The notes beneath the pieces were generated by a model. That model saw only the letters and a list, made by a program, of their open reading frames with translations. It searched no databases and was not told the origin of the DNA. Positions 1 through 5,157 of a stretch of DNA of 5,157 bases are shown in pieces. The position numbers were made by a program, and so were the translations under genes. Numbering within the stretch: the stretch's first letter is position 1; every line of letters begins with the position of its first letter. Source of the DNA: JBFMGS01 sp040752635 (lineage in GTDB: Bacteria > Bacillota > SHA-98 > UBA4971); NCBI GenBank assembly GCA_040752635.1, contig JBFMGS010000106.1, positions 1 to 5,157 of the forward strand, in the 5' to 3' direction.

Positions 1-177
1 GGGATGGCCGGGCTCTCGGGAACACTCACCCCGATCGTCGCAGGAATCACTCAGTACATCTTTGTGAGCGCCGGCCTTGGCGTTGGATCTCGAATGAAGA
101 TGAGCGCTTTGGGTCCCAAGCTCGAGAAGATACCCGGCGGACTCCTGATCCTGCTCGGCGTGTTCAAACTGAGATAG
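1..177 (+). CDS. ytaF: C-terminal end of a YtaF/MntP-type membrane protein (partial)
   Basis: The first frame is open from the window edge to a TAG stop and encodes the last 58 residues of a protein whose start lies to the left. Two hydrophobic stretches are visible: roughly residues 8-28 of the fragment (ending near SAGLGVGSRM) and residues 46-57 (GGLLILLGVFKL). A small glycine-rich helix followed by a closing P-G-G-L-L-I-L-L-G helix is how the YtaF branch of the MntP (DUF204) family ends. MntP itself is a manganese exporter; YtaF is called a sporulation membrane protein and its substrate is not established. Position supports the call, because ytaF directly precedes coaE in Bacillus subtilis. 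The fragment is too short for certainty, and another small polytopic membrane protein remains possible. Confidence 0.6.
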   Translation, partial: GMAGLSGTLTPIVAGITQYIFVSAGLGVGSRMKMSALGPKLEKIPGGLLILLGVFKLR

Positions 178-352
178 GCCCGCGCAGCAGGCGTTCTACA
201 CGTCATTGGTTCGCGCATTGTAAACTTACGACTAAGATGGCGAGCCTATTACCAGGTGATTCCTGATATCGGTTGGTCCTCTCTAGAAGGATTTCCAGCC
301 TGGCTCTCGAACTTCTTCAGCCGAAGCTGGCGGCGCGTCTGGGGGTAAGCGC
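178..352. other. Intergenic spacer between ytaF-like gene and coaE
   Basis: This stretch of 175 bases has no supportable gene. There is no hairpin followed by a T run, so no intrinsic terminator is visible after the membrane protein. A TAAGAT (233-238) resembles a -10 box but has no acceptable -35 at 16-18 bases. CCAGC (295-299) and GCTGG (326-330) could pair around a smaller CTTC/GAAG stem (315-318 with 323-326), which is weak. The spacer ends in GGGGG (341-345), the likely coaE ribosome binding site. Whether coaE is read from its own promoter here or from upstream cannot be decided by eye. Confidence 0.5.
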
Positions 353-994
353 ATGGTCATCGGCGTGACAGGAGGCATAGCAAGCGGAAAGAGCCTTGTA
401 TCCTCGGAGCTTGCGCGCTTTGGAGGTCTCGTGATCGATGTCGATCATGTGGCGCGTGAGCTTGTCGAACCCGGGCAGCCTGCACTTGAGGCGATAATCA
501 AAGAGTTCGGCGCCGGATTCCGCCAAAGAGACGGTACTCTTGATCGGAGGTCTCTGGGGAAGCTTGTGTTCTCGGACCCCGAAGCGCTCGACCGTCTGAA
601 CAGGATCATGTTCCCCAGGATGCGGCAGGTGGCCAGTGAGCGTATCCGTGAGGCGACCCGACAGCACAGCCTTGTCGTGGTGGACGCGGCCGTTCTGTAT
701 GAAGCAGGCATGGACAAGCTTGTTGACAGAGTGATCGTAGTGACCGCCAGCGAGGCGAAGCGGGTGGCCAGGATCATGGCTAGGGACAGGCTTACGCAGG
801 AGGAGGCGCTCGCGCGGGTGAAGGCCCAGACCGGGTTAGAGGAGAAGGCCCGGCGTGCGGATTTCGTCGTCGATAACTCGGGGTCCCTTGAGGAGACAAG
901 AGAGCAGGTAGACCGTGTCCTCAAGCAGTTCGGTATTGCCACGCACCCTGATAGTGAAAACCGAAAGCTGCGTGCCGACCGGGACTCCATCTGA
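353..994 (+). CDS. coaE: Dephospho-CoA kinase
   Basis: This cytoplasmic enzyme phosphorylates the 3'-hydroxyl of the ribose of dephospho-CoA using ATP, the last step of coenzyme A synthesis. The 213-residue product has the family layout. The P-loop is GGIASGKS at residues 7-14. The substrate-side segment VIDVDHVAREL is at 27-37, followed by LDRRSLGKLVFSDPEAL at 63-79. The DAAVLYEAG stretch is at 111-119 and the lid-type segment RDRLTQEEALARVKAQ at 144-159. EEK (163-165) and the ADFVVDNSGSLEET run (169-182) are typical of the C-terminal half. The ATG is preceded by GGGGG with a 7-base gap, the protein begins right at the P-loop strand as the family does, and an in-frame stop at 284-286 leaves no upstream ATG. 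Length is normal, with a polar tail of about 20 residues. One oddity is Phe87 before Pro88, where many family members have His-Pro. The name is secure. Confidence 0.96.
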   Translation: MVIGVTGGIASGKSLVSSELARFGGLVIDVDHVARELVEPGQPALEAIIKEFGAGFRQRDGTLDRRSLGKLVFSDPEALDRLNRIMFPRMRQVASERIREATRQHSLVVVDAAVLYEAGMDKLVDRVIVVTASEAKRVARIMARDRLTQEEALARVKAQTGLEEKARRADFVVDNSGSLEETREQVDRVLKQFGIATHPDSENRKLRADRDSI

Positions 995-1143
995 CAAGCC
1001 CAGAACGCTTGATACCCCGACGAGTCCTGACAGCTTAATACGCTATACGGTCCTGTGAAACAGAATACCAGTCCGGCTATGAATAGATTGCCGCCATGAT
1101 GTATATCGAATACTAGCGAACGCAACCCCAGGACGGTGAGAGC

Positions 1144-1728
1144 GTGGTAGTAATCAATCTTCGCCGGGCGGCACGGTGGGCGCTTGTTGTTCTCGGTGCC
1201 CTGCTTGGCATATACCTTTTCTTTCACTCCCGGTGGTACCTGGAATGGGCGTATCCCGTCCCGTACAGGGATCTCATAACGCAGTATTGCGCGGAACACA
1301 ATGTGGACCCGTTTCTCGTGACCGCGATCATTCGCGTTGAAAGCAGGTTCCGGCCACACGCTGTGTCGGAGAAGGGTGCAAAAGGCCTCATGCAGGTCAT
1401 GCCTGATACCGGCAGGTGGGCGGCGCAGGAACTCGGCATAGAGCGATTTCAGCCCGAGATGCTTCACGATCCCAGGGTGAACCTGCAAATCGGCACGTGG
1501 TACCTGGCCTCGCTGGGGCGGGAGTTCGGCGGTGACGAGGTCATTGTGCTGGCGGCGTATAACGCCGGGCGGGGAAACGTCCGCAAGTGGCTCGAGGCGG
1601 AACGGTGGACCGGCCGGAAAGAGGAGATCGACCGCATCCCGTTTCCGGAGACTAGAGACTACATCAGGAAGGTGCTCACACTATACGAAAGGTACCGGCA
1701 GGTCTACGAAGGGCGATGGATGGCGTAG
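1144..1728 (+). CDS. Membrane-anchored lytic transglycosylase (GH23, Slt-type domain)
   Basis: Family members cut the beta-1,4 link between N-acetylmuramic acid and N-acetylglucosamine in peptidoglycan, leaving a 1,6-anhydro end. The 194-residue product starts with a basic stretch and one membrane segment (about residues 12-27), consistent with an uncleaved anchor and a catalytic domain outside the membrane. The domain from about residue 40 carries the GH23 motifs in order: IIRVESRF with catalytic Glu66, GAKGLMQVMP at 78-87, NLQIGTWYL at 113-121, and AAYNAGRGNV at 137-146. It lacks the long helical ring of E. coli Slt70, so it is the compact form common in Bacillota. The start is GTG: an in-frame TAG at 1114-1116 closes the frame upstream and no other ATG, GTG or TTG lies between. 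The nearest SD-like stretch, GGTGAG (1135-1140), is only three bases away, so translation may be weak. The 149-base gap after coaE shows no convincing promoter or terminator. The physiological role (wall turnover, sporulation or other) cannot be read from the sequence. Confidence 0.92.
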   Translation: MVVINLRRAARWALVVLGALLGIYLFFHSRWYLEWAYPVPYRDLITQYCAEHNVDPFLVTAIIRVESRFRPHAVSEKGAKGLMQVMPDTGRWAAQELGIERFQPEMLHDPRVNLQIGTWYLASLGREFGGDEVIVLAAYNAGRGNVRKWLEAERWTGRKEEIDRIPFPETRDYIRKVLTLYERYRQVYEGRWMA

Positions 1729-1740
1729 CGCTAGCGGTGC

Positions 1741-1762
1741 AAAACGGCTGCTAACCCGTTTT
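1741..1762. repeat. Inverted repeat after the transglycosylase, overlapping the next promoter's -35
   Basis: AAAACGG (1741-1747) and CCGTTTT (1756-1762) form a perfect 7-base inverted repeat around an 8-base centre. It begins 12 bases after the transglycosylase stop. As RNA it would be a short hairpin ending in four Us, which fits a weak intrinsic terminator, but only three G-C pairs support the stem. Its right arm also overlaps the TTTTCA proposed as the -35 of the next promoter, so a protein-binding operator is an equally good reading. Which of the two applies is undecided. Confidence 0.4.
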
Positions 1763-1788
1763 CATCGTAACGTGACATATGGTATAAT
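1759..1788 (+). promoter_or_regulatory. Extended -10 promoter for nicotinate phosphoribosyltransferase
   Basis: TATAAT at 1783-1788 matches the sigma-A -10 consensus exactly and is preceded by TGG (1780-1782), giving the extended -10 form TGNTATAAT. A partial -35, TTTTCA (1759-1764, four of six positions), sits 18 bases upstream, which is acceptable because extended -10 promoters tolerate a poor -35. Transcription should start near 1794-1796, giving a leader of about 80 bases before the ATG at 1876. This is the best promoter in the window. Confidence 0.75.
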
Positions 1789-1804
1789 CTTGCTTGAGTT
1801 GGGA

Positions 1805-1823
1805 CTCGCTGCCATGGCACGAG
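1805..1823. repeat. Palindrome in the transferase leader (candidate operator or RNA hairpin)
   Basis: A perfect 10-base palindrome, TGCCATGGCA (1810-1819), is flanked by CTCG (1805-1808) and CGAG (1820-1823), which are complementary, with one unpaired C at 1809. The near-symmetry therefore covers 19 bases. GGG (1801-1803) and CCC (1828-1830) could extend it after mismatches. It lies about 10-30 bases after the predicted transcription start. At the DNA level it could be a roadblock-type operator; in RNA it could fold with a CAUG loop. I cannot assign it to a known regulator. Confidence 0.4.
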
Positions 1824-1875
1824 CTTACCCGTTCCTGTCCTACCTGCCGCAGAGGGCGAAAGGAGAGTCTTTTCT

Positions 1876-2946
1876 ATGCCTGATAGTGAGCGCGGCCGCG
1901 AGCCCGCTTCGGAAGAGATCCGGACCTTGGATGATCTCAAGGCGACTACGGTCGATCCCGAGAAGCGGTTTTACTCCGCGGAGCATGATGAGATTCGTCG
2001 CGGCCTGACGACAGACATCTACTTCGTGAGGACGCGGGAGATCCTGGACAAGTTGAACCTGGGCGCAACGCCTGTCGTCGGAGAGATCTTCCCGCGCAAG
2101 CAGGGGATTTTCTCAGGGGTAGGGGAAGCCCTCCACCTCCTCAAGGGCAAGCGGGTCAAAGTGTGGGCTATTCCGGAGGGCGAGGAATTTGCCCCCAAGG
2201 ACGTCGTGATGCGAATCGAAGGACCATACGAGGAATTCGGGATGTTCGAGACTCCAATCCTGGGGTTCCTGGCGAGCTCCAGCGGCTGGGCCACGGCCGC
2301 GCGGCAGGTCAAGCTCGCCGCCGGGGACAAGCGGGTCATATGCTTTGGCGCAAGACACGTCCACCCGGCGGTGGCACCTGTGATGGAACGCGCAGCAGTG
2401 ATCGGCGGCGCAGATGGAGCGAGCTGTATCCTGGCGGCCAAACTGCTCGGGCAGGAGCCGACGGGCACGGTCCCCCATGCGGTGTTCCTCATTGCCGGAG
2501 ACACTGTGAAGGTGGCGCAGGCCTACGACGACTTCATGCCGCCCGATGCCCCGAGGATCATCCTGGTTGATACCTTCAAAGATGAGGCCGAGGAAGCGCT
2601 CCGGGTTGCAGAGGCCCTCGGTAGCCGCCTCGCGGGGATCCGGCTGGACACCCCGGGAGAGAGGGGCGGCGTGACTCCGGACCTCGTGGCCGAGGTGCGG
2701 GCCAGGCTCGACCAGGCCGGCTATAACCATGTGAAGATCCTGGTGTCAGGTGGGCTGTACCCCGAGAAAATCCGGGAGCTGGCCGAGGCCGGAGCCGATG
2801 CCTTTGGAGTCGGGAGCTTCATCTCACAGGCGGCTCCCATCGACATGACCCTCGATCTTAAGGAAGTGGCAGGCAAGCCTATCGCCAAGAGAGGGAGGAT
2901 CCCCGGTAGAATCCCCAACCCAAGACTCGAACTGGTCATGCACTGA
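1876..2946 (+). CDS. Nicotinate phosphoribosyltransferase (short form)
   Basis: This enzyme joins nicotinate to phosphoribosyl pyrophosphate, with ATP hydrolysis, to make nicotinate mononucleotide, the entry step of NAD salvage (Preiss-Handler route) in the cytoplasm. The 356-residue product shows the short-form layout. TDIYF (46-50) is at the N-terminal domain edge, followed by GEIFPRKQGIFSG (69-81). FGARHVHP (157-164) holds candidate catalytic histidines, then IGGADGASC (176-184) and GTVPHA (197-202). The barrel strands include VDTFKDE (231-237), GIRLDTPGERGG (254-265), VSGGLYPEKI (290-299) and GVGSFIS (311-317). A closing KPIAKRGRIPGR segment is at 334-345. AGGAG (1861-1865) lies 10 bases before the ATG, supporting this start; the roughly 27 residues before EKRFYSAEH look like a poorly conserved lead. 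Only two cysteines (156 and 184) are present, so there is no cysteine-rich zinc tail. It has its own promoter and no NAD genes beside it in the window. Quinolinate phosphoribosyltransferase is related in fold, but these motifs and the length favour the nicotinate enzyme. Confidence 0.9.
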   Translation: MPDSERGREPASEEIRTLDDLKATTVDPEKRFYSAEHDEIRRGLTTDIYFVRTREILDKLNLGATPVVGEIFPRKQGIFSGVGEALHLLKGKRVKVWAIPEGEEFAPKDVVMRIEGPYEEFGMFETPILGFLASSSGWATAARQVKLAAGDKRVICFGARHVHPAVAPVMERAAVIGGADGASCILAAKLLGQEPTGTVPHAVFLIAGDTVKVAQAYDDFMPPDAPRIILVDTFKDEAEEALRVAEALGSRLAGIRLDTPGERGGVTPDLVAEVRARLDQAGYNHVKILVSGGLYPEKIRELAEAGADAFGVGSFISQAAPIDMTLDLKEVAGKPIAKRGRIPGRIPNPRLELVMH

Positions 2947-3077
2947 TTCGCTGAGGCAAGCGGCAGATGGTAAATCGGCGCCGTGCCACAGCGATACGCG
3001 CCAAAGCAGGAAATAAGACTCCGATCTAGAATCGTTAATGGGTGAAGCGTTGCGGTTGCGAGGAGGAGTAGGACGGC
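2947..3077. other. Spacer between the transferase and the transporter genes, with a strong RBS
   Basis: These 131 bases hold no gene. GGCGC (2977-2981) can pair with GCGCC (2998-3002), but there is no T run, so it is not a convincing terminator. TAGAAT (3027-3032) is one base from the -10 consensus but has neither a matching -35 nor an extended TG, so a promoter here is only possible. AGGAGGAG (3061-3068) is a near-ideal ribosome binding site 9 bases before the next ATG. Read-through from the upstream gene is not excluded. Confidence 0.5.
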
Positions 3078-4061
3078 ATGGGCGAGGTGCTTTTGGAGGT
3101 AAGGGACCTCAAGACGTATTTCTACACCGAAGACGGGGTTGTGCCTGCTGTAGACGGGGTCAGCTTTTCGGTGGACAAGGGAGAGACCATCGGCATAGTA
3201 GGAGAGAGCGGGTGCGGGAAGAGCGTCACCTCTCTCTCGATCATGCGCCTCATCCCCAATCCGCCCGGCAAGATCATCGAGGGTGACATAATCTTTGAGG
3301 GCGAGAACATCCTGGAGAAGAGCGAGGCCGAGATGAGGCACATCCGTGGCAACGAGATCTCCATGATATTTCAGGAGCCCATGACGAGCCTGAACCCTGT
3401 CTTCACCATCGGCGACCAGGTCATGGAGGCGATCATGCTCCATCAAAAGGTGGGGAAGAGGGAAGCGCGCAAGAAGACCATTGAGATGTTGAAGCTTGTA
3501 GGAATTCCGTCCGCGGAGAGGCGCGTTGACGAGTATCCCCACCAGATGAGCGGCGGAATGAGACAGAGGGTGATGATCGCCATGGCCCTCTCGTGCAACC
3601 CCCGGCTGCTCATTGCGGACGAGCCCACCACGGCCCTTGACGTCACCATACAGGCGCAGATCCTCGATCTCATGCTCAAGCTCAAACAAGACCTCGGCAC
3701 CGCCATCATGCTCATCACCCACGACCTTGGTGTTATCGCGGAGACGGTCAACAAGGTCGTGGTGATGTATGCAGGGAAGATCGTCGAAAGCGCGGATGTC
3801 GTAAGCATATTCAAGAGGCCGGAACACCCGTATACCCTGGGCCTGCTCGGGTCCATCCCCAAGGTAAACGAGGACCGCGAGCGGCTCCAGGTGATAGAGG
3901 GCGTCGTTCCGAACCCGTTCAACATGCCCAGCGGGTGCAGGTTCCACCCGAGGTGCAGTTTCGTAAGGGATATCTGTAAGGAAGAAGAGCCCGGGCTCGT
4001 CGATGTCGAGGACGGTCACCAGGTCAGGTGCTGGAAGTTCCTCGATTACCGAAGACACTAA
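3078..4061 (+). CDS. dppD: Di/oligopeptide ABC transporter ATP-binding protein, DppD/OppD type
   Basis: This is one of the paired cytoplasmic ATPases that power a peptide-family importer. The 327-residue product has a complete nucleotide-binding domain: Walker A GESGCGKS (42-49), Q-loop FQEPMTSLNP with Gln99, signature MSGGMRQR (157-164), Walker B LLIADEP with Glu182 (177-183), D-loop TALD (185-188) and switch His215. The C-terminal extension typical of the peptide branch begins near HPYTLGLL (250-257) and carries Cys287, Cys293, Cys300 and Cys318 (C-x5-C-x6-C-x17-C). In related DppD proteins these ligate a [4Fe-4S] cluster. The IRGNEISMIFQEPM stretch (89-102) favours D-type over F-type. The start is fixed by the strong AGGAGGAG site. 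The F-type partner follows after 14 bases, clearly one transcript. The family also imports nickel and oligosaccharides, so the substrate is not certain without the binding protein. Confidence 0.93.
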   Translation: MGEVLLEVRDLKTYFYTEDGVVPAVDGVSFSVDKGETIGIVGESGCGKSVTSLSIMRLIPNPPGKIIEGDIIFEGENILEKSEAEMRHIRGNEISMIFQEPMTSLNPVFTIGDQVMEAIMLHQKVGKREARKKTIEMLKLVGIPSAERRVDEYPHQMSGGMRQRVMIAMALSCNPRLLIADEPTTALDVTIQAQILDLMLKLKQDLGTAIMLITHDLGVIAETVNKVVVMYAGKIVESADVVSIFKRPEHPYTLGLLGSIPKVNEDRERLQVIEGVVPNPFNMPSGCRFHPRCSFVRDICKEEEPGLVDVEDGHQVRCWKFLDYRRH

Positions 4062-4075
4062 AGGGGGCAAGAGTC

Positions 4076-5077
4076 ATGGCAGAGGCACTTCTCGACGTAA
4101 AAGACCTGGTGAAGCACTTCCCCATAACAAAGGGCATAATCCTGTCGCGGCAGGTGGGCGCGGTCAAGGCCGTTGACGGTGTGAGCTTCTTCATCAATCG
4201 TGGTGAGACGCTCGGGCTCGTCGGAGAGAGCGGCTGCGGCAAGTCCACTACGGGCAGGCTCATCTTAAGGCTCATCGAGGCCACCTCCGGCGAGATACAC
4301 TTTGAGGGCAGGAACATCTTGAAGCTCGGCAGGGAGGAGATGCGCGAGCTTCGCAAGGACATGCAGATAATCTTCCAGGACCCGTACGCGTCGCTGAACC
4401 CCAGGATGACCGTGGGCGACATCATCGGCGAGCCCATGGAGATCCACAGGATCGCGCGGGGCAGGGAAAAGGACAAGAGGGTGAAGGAACTCCTGGAAGT
4501 GGTGGGCCTCTCGCCTCTCCATGCAAGGAGATACCCGCACGAATTCTCCGGCGGCCAGCGCCAGAGGATCGGGGTGGCGAGGGCGCTTGCCGTGAACCCC
4601 AAGCTCATCATATGCGACGAGCCTGTGTCGGCGCTTGACGTGTCCATCCAGGCGCAGGTTATCAACCTGCTTCAGGACCTGCAGAAAGAGTTCGGGCTCA
4701 CCTACCTGTTCATCGCCCACGACCTGAGCGTGGTGAAACACATAAGCGACAGGGTGGCCGTGATGTACCTCGGGAAGATAGTGGAGCTCGCCGCCAAGCA
4801 CGAACTCTACAATAACCCGCAGCACCCGTACACCGAGGCGCTCCTTTCGGCTGTGCCGATACCGGACCCGACGAAGAAGAAGCAAAGGATCATTCTCGAA
4901 GGCGACGTGCCCAGCCCCATAAACCCGCCCAGCGGCTGTAGGTTCCACACAAGGTGCAGGTACGCGCAGGAGATATGCTCTAAAGAAGACCCCAAGTTCA
5001 TCGACATCGGAGACCTGCACTTCGTGGCGTGCCATTTCCGTAGGTCTGTGCCCGGCAGGAAGGCGGTCTTGCACTGA
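4076..5077 (+). CDS. dppF: Di/oligopeptide ABC transporter ATP-binding protein, DppF/OppF type
   Basis: This is the second ATPase of the importer, expected to form a heterodimer with the preceding gene product under the permease pair. The 333-residue product contains Walker A GESGCGKS (50-57), Q-loop FQDPYASLNP with Gln101, signature FSGGQRQR (157-164), Walker B LIICDEP with Glu182 (177-183), D-loop SALD (185-188) and switch His215. The F-type features are the longer N-terminal insert before VKAVDGVSF (30-38) and the FQDPYASLNPRMTV run (100-113). The C-terminal extension has Cys288, Cys294, Cys301 and Cys319, with the same spacing as its partner. The frame is open from 4028, but the ATG at 4076 is chosen because AGGGGG (4062-4067) lies 8 bases before it, the start then clears the partner's stop by 14 bases, and MAEALLDVKDL aligns with the usual beginning. 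No permease gene follows within the window. Confidence 0.93.
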   Translation: MAEALLDVKDLVKHFPITKGIILSRQVGAVKAVDGVSFFINRGETLGLVGESGCGKSTTGRLILRLIEATSGEIHFEGRNILKLGREEMRELRKDMQIIFQDPYASLNPRMTVGDIIGEPMEIHRIARGREKDKRVKELLEVVGLSPLHARRYPHEFSGGQRQRIGVARALAVNPKLIICDEPVSALDVSIQAQVINLLQDLQKEFGLTYLFIAHDLSVVKHISDRVAVMYLGKIVELAAKHELYNNPQHPYTEALLSAVPIPDPTKKKQRIILEGDVPSPINPPSGCRFHTRCRYAQEICSKEDPKFIDIGDLHFVACHFRRSVPGRKAVLH

Positions 5078-5110
5078 GGCCGAGGTGTAACGTGAGGTTC
5101 GCGGCGGCCG

Positions 5111-5129
5111 GCGCCACCCTTTGTGGTGC
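5111..5129 (+). other. Small hairpin after dppF
   Basis: GCGCCAC (5111-5117) and GTGGTGC (5123-5129) form a 7-base-pair stem with one G-U pair and a CCTTT loop. No T run follows, so it is not a standard intrinsic terminator. It could be an intercistronic stabilising hairpin between dppF and further transporter genes, or chance in a GC-rich spacer. The remaining bases to the window edge show no supportable gene start. Confidence 0.3.
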
Positions 5130-5157
5130 GTGATGAGGCAACGAGGTTTGCCGCGTG

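Noticed and set aside
273..368. Short frame (31 codons from a TTG) ending inside the start of coaE
   Set aside because: No ribosome binding site, rare start codon and no similarity I can recognise; length is within chance.
995..1143. TTGATA (1009-1014) with downstream TAATAC (1036-1041) as a promoter for the transglycosylase
   Set aside because: The spacing is 21 bases, outside the working range, and neither alternative pairing in the gap is better.
445..1488. Long open frame on the minus strand (347 codons) crossing coaE, the spacer and the transglycosylase
   Set aside because: It opposes two confidently identified genes, its protein has a low-complexity Arg/Ser-rich composition with no recognisable motif, and long antisense frames are expected opposite GC-rich genes.
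1814..2008. Possible upstream overlapping reading frame starting at the ATG inside the leader palindrome
   Set aside because: No Shine-Dalgarno sequence precedes this ATG, the peptide is not recognisable, and most of it is the transferase gene read out of frame.
3027..3032. TAGAAT resembling a -10 box before dppD
   Set aside because: No -35 match at 16-18 bases and no extended TG; kept only as a remark in the spacer entry.
2721..4070. Minus-strand open frame of 449 codons opposite the transferase end and dppD
   Set aside because: It is a mirror of real coding sequence, rich in His, Leu and Asp from reversed codons, with no domain signature; it runs through the spacer only because no stop happens to fall there.
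4265..5074. Minus-strand open frame opposite dppF
   Set aside because: Same shadow pattern opposite a fully motif-supported ATPase; no ribosome binding site or domain seen.
5123..5157. GTG or ATG starts near the right edge as the beginning of another transporter gene
   Set aside because: Only about ten codons are visible, no ribosome binding site is present, and the peptide cannot be recognised.

Overview
The window reads as ordinary chromosome from a moderately GC-rich Bacillota, most likely a clostridial or limnochordial type. The evidence is the gene order (end of a YtaF-like membrane protein, then coaE, then a small lytic transglycosylase), Gram-positive style GGAGG ribosome binding sites, and a short-form nicotinate phosphoribosyltransferase. 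All recognisable genes are on the + strand. The genus cannot be named from the sequence alone.

Left part (1-1728): the last 58 codons of a YtaF/MntP-type membrane protein are followed by a 175-base spacer. Next come coaE (dephospho-CoA kinase, last step of coenzyme A synthesis) and, 149 bases further on, a membrane-anchored GH23 lytic transglycosylase. In Bacillus subtilis ytaF and coaE are also adjacent, downstream of polA and mutM, so this looks like inherited Bacillota backbone.

Middle (1729-2946): a well-formed extended -10 promoter (TGGTATAAT) lies in the 147-base gap after the transglycosylase. It is flanked by two inverted repeats, one overlapping the weak -35 and one just downstream of the expected transcription start. 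It drives nicotinate phosphoribosyltransferase, the first step of NAD salvage from nicotinate. This gap holds the most suggestive regulatory structure in the window.

Right part (2947-5157): a 131-base spacer ends in a strong ribosome binding site and leads into two tandem peptide-transporter ATPases of the DppD/OppD and DppF/OppF type, 14 bases apart. Both have intact nucleotide-binding motifs and a C-terminal four-cysteine segment with identical spacing. Their permeases and binding protein are not in the window and, if linked, should lie to the right of 5157. The last 80 bases hold only a small hairpin.

I found no RNA gene, CRISPR array, mobile element, pseudogene or attachment site. I see no convincing undescribed system; the findings are modest and ranked accordingly.
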